64,000 nt of DNA from Winogradskyella aurantiaca (GCF_003362725.1 NZ_QKTV01000003.1:1-64000), one strand, 5' to 3'; counted from the first letter of the stretch, positions 39,130-48,454 are shown. Notes: generated by a model from the letters alone, not told the origin. Numbers and translations: made by a program.

Positions 39130-41190
39130 TTAGTACAACTCAATAATCCCAAGAGTTTTTTCAAGAGCCTCATGACGCTCCCAGAAACTAGAGGTCATAC
39201 TTTGAAATAAAGCCTTAAAATCTTCAGTTTCTCTGATGTTATCCAGTAAAGGTTCTGAATCTAAAAACAACAGACTCCAGTAATTAACTCTTGGGTCTTT
39301 AGAATAGGTTTCAAACAGTTGCATGGCTTTTTCGGTTTCTCCAATATAGGATTGGTACATAGCCATATCCAAATCTTTTGAGAAGTTGGGGTTAACATCA
39401 ATAAACTCCCTGTAGGACACCATGAATTTCTTTGATTCCTTTGTTTTACCAACCTTATCAAAAACATAAGCTATCTCGCCATCAATGTTCTTGAATATAG
39501 CAAGATTTAGACGGTCTCTTGCATCTACAAATGATCGGAAGTAAGCATAACTACTTTTCCAGTCACGTTGATAGTAACATACTTTAGCTACTTCTTGCAA
39601 GACATCAAGCCTCGTAGTATCTCTGGCTAAAGTCTTTTCCAAACGTTCACGAGTAGCTTGTAGATCTTGGTCTCTAGCATAAAGAATATAAGCCTCCAAA
39701 TAGTCCGCAAAGATGTTACTGGGATCGAATTTTTTCGAAATCTTGATGAAGTGTTCTGCTTCCTCAACAAATCCATTTTGAACAAGCGCATTACTAACAT
39801 GCATGTAATTGATACTGGTAGTAGCCGAATCACTAGCTATAGTATTTATCTCCAACCCCTTTAAGGCATGTATCAGGTATTTTTCAGTATCTGGAAGGCA
39901 TAAGGCGTAGATATCTGACATAAAATTTAAGGCTAGCCCTGAATTTGGATTGTAGACCAAAGCCTTTTCAAGGTAAGGTATGGCTCTTTCACAGTCGCCT
40001 TTGGTTCTGTAATACAAGGATTTGGCAATGAGACCCTGAGCCAATTCATCATCATAAAGCAACGCCTGATCGGCGAAGTAGTTGAGATCATCCAAATGCG
40101 TCTTATTCGCTTGAAACACATCCATATAGTAGTAGGCCATCGCGATTGCCGCATAAGCTCTTGAATAGGCGCTATCTTCTTTTATGGCCTTAGCGAAAAT
40201 TTCTACGGAAACTTCCAAATCTACTTGAGTCTTAGAGTTGTTCAAAGCCTCAAACCCTTGCAAAAAATAATCATAAGCTATCAAATTATTGGTATAGCGC
40301 TTATTAATACGTTCTTCCTCTTCTGGAGTTACCATGACCTCTATGAACTGGGTTATAATCTTTGAAATCTCTTTCTGCAGCTCAAAGACATCACTGGCAT
40401 CTCGTCTAAATTCTTCAGACCAGATTGGTATATCCATAGCTGCGTGAATTAATTGAACATTTAGAACTATCTGATCTCCTACCTTTTGACCACTGCCTTC
40501 AACGAGATAAGTGACTCTAAGCTCATCGCCTATGGCAGTCATAGACTTAGGATTGTTTCTATACTGTTCAACAGAAGTCCGGCTCACCACTTTTAACTCT
40601 TCTATCTTTTGAAGATCGTTAAGAACAGATTCCATTAAACCATTTACAAAATAGGTGTTGCCCACATCATTACTGTTGTTCACAAAGGGTAAAACGGCTA
40701 TTGACTTACCATAAGTGAGTCCAGATTCAGGAGTACCCTGAAAATAGGTTATACCTGCGTAGATGAGGGCCGCTACTGCCAAAACTAAAAGGCCGGCAAA
40801 CGTATACTTCTTAATTGAGCTGCGTCGCCTTACAATCTCTTCATGATTTTTAGCATACTGAGCGGCCTCGCCTGGTGGAAAGCCATACAATTCACGAAAG
40901 CACTTGGTAAAATATGAGGTGCTTCCAAAGCCTACAGCATAAGAGACTTCAGAAACCGTAACATCCGATTCCTGAAGCATGATAAATGCCTTACTCAGCC
41001 TAAAATCTCTAATGAACTGACTTACTGAAACCCCTGCTGCTTTCTTTACCCGTCTAAGAAGATTACTTCTACTCATATTGACGGCATCTGCTAACTCAGA
41101 TACGCCAAAGTCCTCATTAGACAAATTTGAAGTTAAGATGTCTTTGAGTCTGGTTAGAAATTCAAGATCCTTTTCTGAGGGTTCTGTCAT
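39130..41190 (-). CDS. AraC-type HTH regulator fused to membrane helix, TolB-like domain and TPRs
   Basis: The 686-residue protein has an N-terminal AraC HTH (about 10-112: FGVSELADAVNMSRSNLLRR and EVSYAVGFGSTSYFTKCFRE), a transmembrane helix (about 130-150), a TolB/FlgO-like domain (about 158-285: SIAVLPFVNNS, YLVEGSGQKVGDQI) and TPR-like repeats to the end. DNA binding is cytosolic and the sensor part should be periplasmic. TolB-TPR regions are elsewhere fused to class III cyclases; here a cyclase gene is the convergent neighbour. It is divergent from an ankyrin lipoprotein/acyltransferase pair, with a tandem direct repeat between. Confidence 0.87.
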   Translation of the reverse strand: MTEPSEKDLEFLTRLKDILTSNLSNEDFGVSELADAVNMSRSNLLRRVKKAAGVSVSQFIRDFRLSKAFIMLQESDVTVSEVSYAVGFGSTSYFTKCFRELYGFPPGEAAQYAKNHEEIVRRRSSIKKYTFAGLLVLAVAALIYAGITYFQGTPESGLTYGKSIAVLPFVNNSNDVGNTYFVNGLMESVLNDLQKIEELKVVSRTSVEQYRNNPKSMTAIGDELRVTYLVEGSGQKVGDQIVLNVQLIHAAMDIPIWSEEFRRDASDVFELQKEISKIITQFIEVMVTPEEEERINKRYTNNLIAYDYFLQGFEALNNSKTQVDLEVSVEIFAKAIKEDSAYSRAYAAIAMAYYYMDVFQANKTHLDDLNYFADQALLYDDELAQGLIAKSLYYRTKGDCERAIPYLEKALVYNPNSGLALNFMSDIYALCLPDTEKYLIHALKGLEINTIASDSATTSINYMHVSNALVQNGFVEEAEHFIKISKKFDPSNIFADYLEAYILYARDQDLQATRERLEKTLARDTTRLDVLQEVAKVCYYQRDWKSSYAYFRSFVDARDRLNLAIFKNIDGEIAYVFDKVGKTKESKKFMVSYREFIDVNPNFSKDLDMAMYQSYIGETEKAMQLFETYSKDPRVNYWSLLFLDSEPLLDNIRETEDFKALFQSMTSSFWERHEALEKTLGIIELY

Positions 41191-41286
41191 GAGTCAATTG
41201 CTTAGCGAAATATACAACAATGCCGTTAAGAAAGCTGTAGCTAATTAAGTCGGGTTTTAAAGGCAATTTTAAGCCGCCTTGAGCAT

Positions 41287-41325
41287 GATGCGTCAAAATT
41301 TATAGTGATGCATCATAATTTATAG
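41287..41325. promoter_or_regulatory. Tandem 19-bp direct repeat, candidate AraC-family operator
   Basis: Two copies of GATGCRTCAWAATTTATAG (41287-41305 and 41307-41325) match at 17 of 19 positions, with a 20-bp period, about two helical turns. They lie between the divergent starts of the HTH-TPR regulator (41190) and the ankyrin gene (41433). Direct repeats at this spacing suit AraC-family binding. Confidence 0.5.
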
Positions 41326-41432
41326 ATGATTTTACTAGGCTTACATCGGATTCCTGAATCCTAATAGCTCTTGCATCGTCCTTTAATGGAATTTTACAAC
41401 ATCAAATTATTGTTCAATTAAAAACAAAAAAC

Positions 41433-42029
41433 ATGACAACTAAAATCAATTTTTCAAAAGGAATTCAAAGCATTCTTATGATAGCTTTAGTCTTGAATCT
41501 TTTCTCTTGTAACAACAAAGAGAAAAACATCGACAATGTAGCTGAAGTAGCTACTGAAACAAAAGAAACAATTGCAGCACCAGACACCGATTTACCAACA
41601 GCCGTATTCTTTGGGAATCTGGAAGCTGTAAAGCAACACATTGCTGCTGGTTCTGATCTCAACATTAAAGACCCTTACGGATCTGCACCTTTACACACAG
41701 CAGCCACCTTTGGACGTACTGATATAGCTCTAGCCTTAATTGAAGGTGGTGCAGACCTTAGTATTAAAAATAATGAAGGCTCTACGCCATTACATATAGC
41801 GGCGTTCTTTTGTAGAACAGAGATTGTAGAATCCTTAGTTGCTAATAATGCGGACAAGACCCTTACTAATAATTTTGGATCTACACCGATACAAACGGTA
41901 CAAGGTCCATTTGAGAATGTAAAACCTATATATGACCAAATGGCTAAAAATCTTGGACCTTTTGGTTTAAAACTTGACTATGAGCGCATTGAAACCACAA
42001 GACCTGTTATTGAGGCTTTGCTACAATAA
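41433..42029 (+). CDS. Ankyrin-repeat lipoprotein
   Basis: The 198-residue protein has a lipobox ending LFSC (Cys26). About three ankyrin repeats follow, roughly residues 55-155: GSAPLHTAATFGRTDIALALI and GSTPLHIAAFFCRTEIVESLV are near-consensus. The C-terminal 35 residues are not ankyrin-like. It lies 25 bp before an acyltransferase gene and is divergent from the HTH-TPR regulator. Protein-protein binding in the periplasm or at the outer membrane is inferred. Confidence 0.87.
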   Translation: MTTKINFSKGIQSILMIALVLNLFSCNNKEKNIDNVAEVATETKETIAAPDTDLPTAVFFGNLEAVKQHIAAGSDLNIKDPYGSAPLHTAATFGRTDIALALIEGGADLSIKNNEGSTPLHIAAFFCRTEIVESLVANNADKTLTNNFGSTPIQTVQGPFENVKPIYDQMAKNLGPFGLKLDYERIETTRPVIEALLQ

Positions 42030-42054
42030 TTAAAACATTTTAAATTTTACAATC

Positions 42055-43167
42055 ATGACAACTGCAACAAGACGATACGATATAGATTGGCTACGAGTTA
42101 TTACCATTGGGTTGTTACTCATTTATCACGTGGCCATTGTGTTTCAACCCTGGGGTGTTTTTATTGGATTCATTCAGAATGATGTGAGTCTCGTAGATAT
42201 CTGGACACCAATGGCTATGCTCAATGTATGGCGTATTCCGCTGTTGTTTTTTGTATCAGGAATGGGGGTCTGTTTCGCCATCAGACGACGTAGTTGGAAA
42301 CAACTATTGATAGAGCGAACACAGCGCATATTAATTCCTTTGATTTTTGGTGCAGTTGTGATTGTTCCCATTCATGTGCTGATTTGGCAACAATATTACA
42401 GCCAGGATGTGGTTTACGAGCCATTTGAAGGGCACCTATGGTTTCTTAAGAACATATTTTTATATGTTTTGGTCTTGAGCCCAGTATTCTTCTTATTAAA
42501 AAAATACAAAGAGAGCCAATTCAAAAGCATTGTCAAGCGCTTATTCTCACATCCTTTGAGCATAGTTATAGTGATGGCCTTTACCATTAGTGAGGCCCTG
42601 ATAATTAGTCCAGAAATGTATACCATGTATGCAATGACAGCTCATGGTTTTGTATTGGGACTTATAGCATTCTTTTTTGGATTCCTGTTTGTACACTCAG
42701 GTGAGTCGTTCTGGCCAATGGTTTTGAAGTGGAGATGGTTGTTTTTATGTAATGCAGCTTCCATGTACCTGGGACGTGTGTTTTACTTTGGATTGGAAGG
42801 CACTAATGTCTATTTAAGTATAGAGTCCGCACTATGGATATTCGCCATCTTCGGTTTTGGATATAAATACTTGAATAAGCCAAGCAGAACTTTGTCACTT
42901 TTAAGTGAGGGGGCCTACCCGATTTACATTGTTCATATGATTTATATTTATGTGGGATCCTTGGTTATTGTACCACTAGACATAAATGCTAATTTAAAAT
43001 TTATCTTATTGACTATAATAACCTTTGTGGGCAGTTATTTAAGCTATTACTTTATTATAAGGCCTGTAAGTTTTTTGAGGCCATTATTTGGATTAAAATC
43101 AAATGCCAGAACTGAACCACCATTAGTTAATAAGCAAATTGATGTAATTAATCACCAAAGTTTATAG
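42055..43167 (+). CDS. Acyltransferase family 3 membrane protein
   Basis: The 370-residue protein has about ten hydrophobic segments. RYDIDWLRVITIGLLLIYHV is the signature opening of acyltransferase-3 proteins, and its His is the likely catalytic residue; RIPLLFFVSGMGVCFAIRRR is also characteristic. Of the family, it looks closest to the MdoC/OpgC-like branch. It probably moves an acyl group across or at the inner membrane onto a glycan or lipid; the acceptor is unknown. Likely co-transcribed with the ankyrin lipoprotein. Confidence 0.87.
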   Translation: MTTATRRYDIDWLRVITIGLLLIYHVAIVFQPWGVFIGFIQNDVSLVDIWTPMAMLNVWRIPLLFFVSGMGVCFAIRRRSWKQLLIERTQRILIPLIFGAVVIVPIHVLIWQQYYSQDVVYEPFEGHLWFLKNIFLYVLVLSPVFFLLKKYKESQFKSIVKRLFSHPLSIVIVMAFTISEALIISPEMYTMYAMTAHGFVLGLIAFFFGFLFVHSGESFWPMVLKWRWLFLCNAASMYLGRVFYFGLEGTNVYLSIESALWIFAIFGFGYKYLNKPSRTLSLLSEGAYPIYIVHMIYIYVGSLVIVPLDINANLKFILLTIITFVGSYLSYYFIIRPVSFLRPLFGLKSNARTEPPLVNKQIDVINHQSL

Positions 43168-43344
43168 ACATGGTAAATTCTGTTATTGATCTATTATAGT
43201 TAAGTTATCAAGTAGAAATATCAATTATCAGGTTTTTAAATTGTGTTGATGATTTTTGATAATTGAATTTTTTGGATGCTGAGATCGATGTAAAGTCCTA
43301 TATTGAAATTAGATAATTAAACAAGTGATTTTAATCAATGAGCC

Positions 43345-44064
43345 ATGGCCAAGGTATTCCGTAAGATTCGATATAAACTAGTGGGAGGATCTAATACTGT
43401 AAAATATTTTAGATATGCCGTCGGTGAAATTCTACTGGTTGTTATTGGGATCCTAATTGCGTTACAAATCAATATTTGGCGGACCGAGAAGCAACTATCC
43501 AAGGAAGAAACCAAAATCTATAGAAACATCAAACAACAGTTAGAAGATGATAAAGTAGAGTTGGAACAGGTAAAAGGCATGAACGATTATTTTTATCATG
43601 TTTACGATTTTGCAAATGATATCATAGTTACAAAAGATTATGAGCAACAAGATGCCCTTGCCCCTGCTATTGCAGCTTTAGCTATTGATATCAACTTTCA
43701 TAAAACAGCGCATATCTACGAAACACTTTTGATTAGTGGAGATATAAAACTATTGAACAACGACACCATTCCATCTCAACTACAGAAGTTGGAAATGATT
43801 TATAATTCCACAAATAGATTAGAGGAAAAGCATTGGGAAACCATTACGACAAACTTGGGGCCTGAGATGAGAGGTTTGATCAACATCAGCACTTTTGAAC
43901 CAGTGAAGCCTAAGGAATTGTATACAATTGAGATGCAAAATGCCGTGACAACGGCGATGTATCTAACAAAGACTAAGGATTCTATGTACAATACAGCAAT
44001 AAATAAGATAAACGATATTGTTGGGCTAATTAATAGAGAATTAGAGCGTAAACAAGCAGAATAA
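43345..44064 (+). CDS. DUF6090 family membrane protein
   Basis: The 239-residue protein has the pattern of DUF6090 proteins common in Flavobacteriaceae: a basic N terminus (MAKVFRKIRYKL), one helix (YAVGEILLVVIGILIALQIN, about 28-47), then a mostly helical soluble domain with a YETLLISGDIKLLNN-like motif. Function is unknown. The serine hydrolase gene starts 6 bp after its stop, so the two are probably co-transcribed. Confidence 0.82.
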   Translation: MAKVFRKIRYKLVGGSNTVKYFRYAVGEILLVVIGILIALQINIWRTEKQLSKEETKIYRNIKQQLEDDKVELEQVKGMNDYFYHVYDFANDIIVTKDYEQQDALAPAIAALAIDINFHKTAHIYETLLISGDIKLLNNDTIPSQLQKLEMIYNSTNRLEEKHWETITTNLGPEMRGLINISTFEPVKPKELYTIEMQNAVTTAMYLTKTKDSMYNTAINKINDIVGLINRELERKQAE

Positions 44065-44070
44065 AACAAA

Positions 44071-45099
44071 ATGAAAATTACGAAGCTTTTTATTATTCGA
44101 TTTTTATTGTTTGGTGGTACTATTGTCTCTTTATTCTTTGTTCCCTGGTTATTAGTGAGGGCTTGGATAATGCCCCTACCCGATTCGATTCAGGAAGTTT
44201 TGGATGAAGGCATAAATTATGGTCTTGACGGGATGATTGTTTATGTGGATCAAGGTGGCAACCCCCCTGAGTTTTATGCTGCTGGTTGGAAAGATCGCGA
44301 TGAAAAACTACCGGCAGATCCGCATTCCTTATTTAAAATTGCCAGTATTAATAAGTTGTACGACGCCGTTTCTATTACCAAATTAGTTGGCCGTGGGCAA
44401 TTATCGCTAGATGGAACTGTTGCAGACTATTTTCCGGAATTGGTTGATCAGATTGCTTATGCTGACGAAATAACTTTACGAATGTTGATTGGCCATCGAA
44501 GCGGTATTCCAAATTATACGGATACACCCGACTATTGGACCAGACCTTCGACTAATTATGAAGAAGCGCTTGATCTTATCAAAGATGTTCCACCTCTATT
44601 CAAACCAGATGAAGACTATGCTTACTGCAACACCAACTATTTGTTACTAGGAAAGCTTATAGAAAAAACAACAGGAAAGAACACCTTCGGATTTTTTAGG
44701 GAAAATATTTTAAACCCGCTCAATTTAAAGAATACTTATGCTTCTGTTAATGATGTAAATCTTGATGATGTCATGGGCGGATACCACAAAGGATACCAGC
44801 CTAACTTGAAGGCAAATGATCAAGGTATGCTTGCTACAGCAGAAGACGTTGGTATCTTTTTAAGAGCATTAAATGATGGTTCCATATTTGAAGACGACGA
44901 ACAGGAAATTTATGCATCCATATATGAGTTTAACCATTCGGGCTGGGTTCTAGGGTATCAAAGTTTTGCGGAATACCATGCAGATATTGACACCGTAGTC
45001 ATACTGTTCAACAACACCACTGACAATGACCTTCTTTTGTGGAATCTGTCTGAAATATTAAATGGAAGGATACTTAAAATCTTAAAAAACAGATCCTAA
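44071..45099 (+). CDS. Beta-lactamase-fold serine hydrolase (class C/DD-peptidase-like)
   Basis: The 342-residue protein has an uncleaved-looking N-terminal helix (residues 5-28). The penicillin-binding fold motifs are present: SxxK as S92-I-N-K95 in FKIASINKLYD, and YxN as Y185-C-N187 in YAYCNTNYLLLG. A typical third KTG-like or HxG box is not obvious; HSGWVLGYQ near residue 290 is the best candidate. Such proteins include esterases, D-aminopeptidases and DD-peptidases. It follows the DUF6090 gene by 6 bp. Confidence 0.85.
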   Translation: MKITKLFIIRFLLFGGTIVSLFFVPWLLVRAWIMPLPDSIQEVLDEGINYGLDGMIVYVDQGGNPPEFYAAGWKDRDEKLPADPHSLFKIASINKLYDAVSITKLVGRGQLSLDGTVADYFPELVDQIAYADEITLRMLIGHRSGIPNYTDTPDYWTRPSTNYEEALDLIKDVPPLFKPDEDYAYCNTNYLLLGKLIEKTTGKNTFGFFRENILNPLNLKNTYASVNDVNLDDVMGGYHKGYQPNLKANDQGMLATAEDVGIFLRALNDGSIFEDDEQEIYASIYEFNHSGWVLGYQSFAEYHADIDTVVILFNNTTDNDLLLWNLSEILNGRILKILKNRS

Positions 45100-45132
45100 A
45101 TTCCAAAAGCAATTCATTCTATTATTATTGGA

Positions 45133-45975
45133 TTAAAAAACTTCTGCAAATAAGGACTTCATACTTTCCCAGGATTTGGCATCAGCCTCAGCATTATACT
45201 TTAAGGGTAATCCGAATTTCTCCCCATTGGCATCTGCAGCTTTACTTGTAAATGAATGTACAGCACCAGGATATGCAATGTACTCATATGGCTTCCCAGT
45301 GGCATCCATGGCTTCCTTAAAAGCTGTAACGGATTCAGGAGATACAAACGGATCATCGGCCCCATTGCAAACCAAAACTCTTGCTTTTAAATCTGAACCG
45401 GGCATAACCGGAAGTTGCACTCCTGAATGAAAGGCGGCAACAGCATCCAAATCTGCACCAGAATTGGCCATGGTTAAAGCAACAGAACCGCCAAAACAAT
45501 AACCAATGGCGGCTATTTTTTCAGGATCAACGGATTCTTGCTGTTTTAAAAGTTCTAATGCCGCATTAAAACGCGCTGTTGCCTCAGGCAGATTGGAAAA
45601 AACACTCATCGCAAACTTCCCAGCATCATCAGGATGTTCTGCTTGTTTACCATCACCGTACATGTCAATGGCAATGGCTGTATAACCAATTTCTGCAAGT
45701 TGGTCTGCACGCTCACGAACATAATCATTATGCCCCCACCATTCGTGAATAACGATTATTCCCGGACGTTTTCCTTTTTGGTTTTCATTGAAAGCAATGT
45801 ACCCTTTCATTGAAATGGAGTCAGCAGTGTAGGTAATCTCCTCGCCTTTAATCTTTACCTCTTTAGGAGACACCAACATTTCTTTACTTGAATCAAGTGA
45901 CTCATTATTTGTCTTCTTACATGACGAAAACATAACTACTGTCAAGGTCAAAAACAACAATTTAAAATGCTTCAT
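45133..45975 (-). CDS. Dienelactone hydrolase family lipoprotein
   Basis: From the ATG at 45975 the protein has 280 residues with a lipobox ending MFSSC (Cys19); an upstream TTG at 45993 would place the start within a promoter-like element. The fold is dienelactone hydrolase: VIHEWWGHNDYVRE, IGYCFGGSVA with nucleophile Cys160, GADDPFVSPE and YPGAVHSFTS for Asp and His. The natural substrate is unclear; exported members are common in Bacteroidota and are not necessarily aromatic-degradation enzymes. Confidence 0.87.
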   Translation of the reverse strand: MKHFKLLFLTLTVVMFSSCKKTNNESLDSSKEMLVSPKEVKIKGEEITYTADSISMKGYIAFNENQKGKRPGIIVIHEWWGHNDYVRERADQLAEIGYTAIAIDMYGDGKQAEHPDDAGKFAMSVFSNLPEATARFNAALELLKQQESVDPEKIAAIGYCFGGSVALTMANSGADLDAVAAFHSGVQLPVMPGSDLKARVLVCNGADDPFVSPESVTAFKEAMDATGKPYEYIAYPGAVHSFTSKAADANGEKFGLPLKYNAEADAKSWESMKSLFAEVF

Positions 45976-45990
45976 TTTGATAGTTTTAAA

Positions 45991-45998
45991 CAAAAATA
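45991..45998 (-). promoter_or_regulatory. -7 promoter box for the dienelactone hydrolase gene
   Basis: The minus strand reads TATTTTTG, an exact TAnnTTTG, 16 bp before the ATG at 45975. No clear -33 box was seen. It supports the later start. Confidence 0.4.
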
Positions 45999-46033
45999 AA
46001 AAAATACCAGACTGAATAGAAAATTAGTAATGC

Positions 46034-46690
46034 TTACATTTCCCTAACAATAATCACACTATTTGTATCAAAGCAAGAACCTAAAAAAGCTTCACCGTCA
46101 AAAACTTCATTAAAACTTATAACGAAGGGTTGATATTCTACCTTAGATGATGTCCAATAAAAAATACTAGTATCAAAATCACCAAGACTGTGAGCATGTA
46201 AATTATTAAAAATTGCTTCTGCCGAATTTTTACTTGGCACAAACCAATCGTTAAAGTTGCGGTAGTCAAGGTCTGTGACTATTTTAAATACATAATTATC
46301 GCTTCCAAATTCTAAACCATTCGGCACATTGCTGTTATCATTTGCGTTACCTAATACAATATCTAAGGTATTTTGTTTTCCATCACCAATAAGTTGACTA
46401 TTAGTAAAATCGAAATGGTCACCCCACGATATTGGCCCTAAGTCTGAATAATTAGCGGCAATCATAACTGTACCCCTCATCTGATTAACATAATAAATAT
46501 GTCCTCCACCAAATTCAAGTCCGATTAAATCCTCTTCATTTACAGAGGCTACCACATCTGAAACAGGAACACCGTTATTTAAATTTTCCAGAACTGTTAA
46601 TTTCTCATTATAAAGGGTTAAATCAATATCATCATTATCGGAACAATTAAATAAAGTTAATAGGGTTAAAATGATTAAAAAATTTTTCAT
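46034..46690 (-). CDS. DUF1566-like lipoprotein, probably surface-exposed
   Basis: The 218-residue protein has a lipobox with Cys16 followed by SDNDDID, an acidic run like the lipoprotein export signal that sends Bacteroidota lipoproteins to the cell surface. The body recalls DUF1566/FGE-like domains: LEFGGGHIYYVNQ, ISWGDHFDFT, DWFVPSKNSAEAIFNNL, YWTSSKVEY and a closing VIIVREM. Function is unknown. It stands alone, with 147 bp upstream. Confidence 0.72.
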   Translation of the reverse strand: MKNFLIILTLLTLFNCSDNDDIDLTLYNEKLTVLENLNNGVPVSDVVASVNEEDLIGLEFGGGHIYYVNQMRGTVMIAANYSDLGPISWGDHFDFTNSQLIGDGKQNTLDIVLGNANDNSNVPNGLEFGSDNYVFKIVTDLDYRNFNDWFVPSKNSAEAIFNNLHAHSLGDFDTSIFYWTSSKVEYQPFVISFNEVFDGEAFLGSCFDTNSVIIVREM

Positions 46691-46837
46691 AAGTAATTTA
46701 ATTAAATGATTTAGTTGTTTTTAAGATGTTTTTTTGTGCAATTGGTTGCGTCATAACTACAAAAAAAATAAACTCAAACTTTATTTTTAAATAATAATCA
46801 TTACCCTTACTTATAAAATTATTTTGTTGCTTTTAGT

Positions 46838-47434
46838 CTACTCAGGCATCACCACTGCATCAATGGCATGAACCATACCATTGGTTGCCGCCATATCTGG
46901 TGTTATAACGAGAGAACTTGCCCCTGTTATGTCTGTAATAAACACATTTCCTTCCATTAGGCTAAAGCTTAAAACTTCTCCTTGAACGGTAGCAATATTA
47001 TAACGGCCATCATTTGAATTAATAGACTCAATCAGCTGGGATGAATCCAACTTCCCAGGAACGATATGATACGTTAAAATTCCTGATAGAGCAACCTTTC
47101 CAGCTGGTTGTAACAAAGAGTTTAAAGTAGTATTAGGAATCTTTGAAAAGGCAGCATTAGTTGGTGCGAATACAGTAAAAGGTCCTTTGCCAGTTAAAAC
47201 ATTTGTAAGATCAGCAGCAGCAACAGCAGTGATTAACGTGCTGAAAGTTTCATCTTCATTAATTATTTCAAAAAGGTTTTTTGGTCCCTCTTGATTGATT
47301 TCAGATGTATCTTTACTCTTATCTTCTATAACCTTAGATTGTAATGACTCAGTGGTTTGGGCCTGTTCTCCATCTTTGCAACCCAGGGTGCCTAAAAGCA
47401 GTATCCCTGCAATAAAATAAGCGGTAATTTTCAT
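46838..47434 (-). CDS. Fasciclin-domain lipoprotein
   Basis: The 198-residue protein has a lipobox ending LGC (Cys19), a short acidic linker, then one fasciclin (FAS1) domain from about residue 55: FSTLITAVAAADLTNVLTGK, FTVFAPTNAAFSKIP, LTYHIVPGKLD and the closing NGMVHAIDAVVMPE. FAS1 lipoproteins act in adhesion or matrix binding. It is divergent from the broken LysE gene. Confidence 0.9.
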   Translation of the reverse strand: MKITAYFIAGILLLGTLGCKDGEQAQTTESLQSKVIEDKSKDTSEINQEGPKNLFEIINEDETFSTLITAVAAADLTNVLTGKGPFTVFAPTNAAFSKIPNTTLNSLLQPAGKVALSGILTYHIVPGKLDSSQLIESINSNDGRYNIATVQGEVLSFSLMEGNVFITDITGASSLVITPDMAATNGMVHAIDAVVMPE

Positions 47435-47512
47435 GTTATCAAGTTTAATATGTGATAAAATTACGCATATCCTTTAACTAAACTGTAATGATAAATCTAT
47501 TAATCCGTACTA

Positions 47513-48153
47513 ATGCTCATAAGTTTTACAACAGGTATGTTTTTTTACTTTTTTCTAGGTTTAGGGTCAAGTATTATTGGAGCAATACCACTTGGAGCTA
47601 CAAATGTTGTTGTTATCAATACAACCTTAAAGACTACAATCACCGAAGCTAAGAAGATCCTCTATCCGGCCGCATTTGGTGAAGTTATTCTAGTGGTTGT
47701 TGCGCTATATAGAAGCATGCCTTTAAAGGACTTTATTCAAAACAATTCGTATCTACCTGTTTATACCATTTATAATGTTGTTAATTGGCGGAATACTTTT
47801 CCTCAATAAAAAGTCAGCTGACAAGAAAAAAAATAAAATTTAACATTTCTAAACCTGTGCTAGGTTTTTCAACAGCGCTCTTAAACCCGCCTGTTCTAAT
47901 CTATTGGATATTTGTATTGTCCTTTCTAAACAAGCAGATGATTTCTATAAGCGTCAATAGTGCCTACTGGCTTTTAATTTCTTTTATATTAGGGGTGTTT
48001 TCAGGGAAAGCATTTACCCTATTAGCCTATGGTAAAAGCAGTGTTTATTTAAAGTCAAGACTTTCCGGGGTTCAAAACCGTATAAATCAGTTTACCGGTC
48101 TACTTCTTATCACAGTAGCCGTTTTTCAACTTATAAAAATAATTTTAAGCTAA
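47513..48153 (+). pseudogene. LysE-family transporter broken by two frameshifts
   Basis: Three consecutive frames together encode a plausible 210-residue LysE/RhtB-like exporter. Frame one (from ATG 47513) gives GAIPLGATNVVVINTTLK. Frame two supplies FIMLLIGGILFLNKK after a shift near 47756. Frame three starts within an 8-A run (47826-47833) and gives FNISKPVLGFSTALLNPP through to the stop at 48153. Each junction is repaired by removing one base. In the present sequence the first frame stops soon after its shift and the second at TAA 47841-47843. The second shift is in a homopolymer, so sequencing error is possible; the first is not. Confidence 0.82.
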
Positions 48154-48287
48154 TCGTTTTGTTTTCAAACGCTTAGTTTTTAAGCAGGTTTATAGCTGTA
48201 ATTATTTCAAATAATTTACCTACTTTTAAACTGTTAGGCCCCAAACCTACAACCCTTATTTACTTAACAACCTAGACCAAGTTAGTT

Positions 48288-48452
48288 ATGGAACTACGCA
48301 GAACATTGGCCGATTTTGAAGTTGGCATGAACCTTCTGATTAAAGATGAATTATTTGAATATGTAGAAAGAACACCCTCTTTCCATGTATTAAAATCATT
48401 AAAAAGCGATTACCGCCTTTTTATTCAAAAACATGCACAGATTACATTATAG
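48288..48452 (+). CDS. Small 54-residue hypothetical protein
   Basis: An ATG frame encodes MELRRTLADFEVGMNLLIKD and ends in QKHAQITL. It has no membrane segment, is charged and probably helical, with normal codon use. The stop lies 2 bp from the stop of the convergent transglycosylase gene, a compact fit that favours a real gene. I do not recognise the family. Confidence 0.45.
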   Translation: MELRRTLADFEVGMNLLIKDELFEYVERTPSFHVLKSLKSDYRLFIQKHAQITL

Positions 48453-48454
48453 AG

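Noticed and set aside
38011-41190. Cyclase-based anti-phage (CBASS-like) locus
   Set aside because: The cyclase is a membrane class III enzyme, not a CD-NTase, and no effector or ubiquitin-like genes are present.
47756-47833. Programmed frameshifting in the LysE gene
   Set aside because: Two separate shifts would be needed and the first site has no slippery sequence; mutation or sequencing error is simpler.
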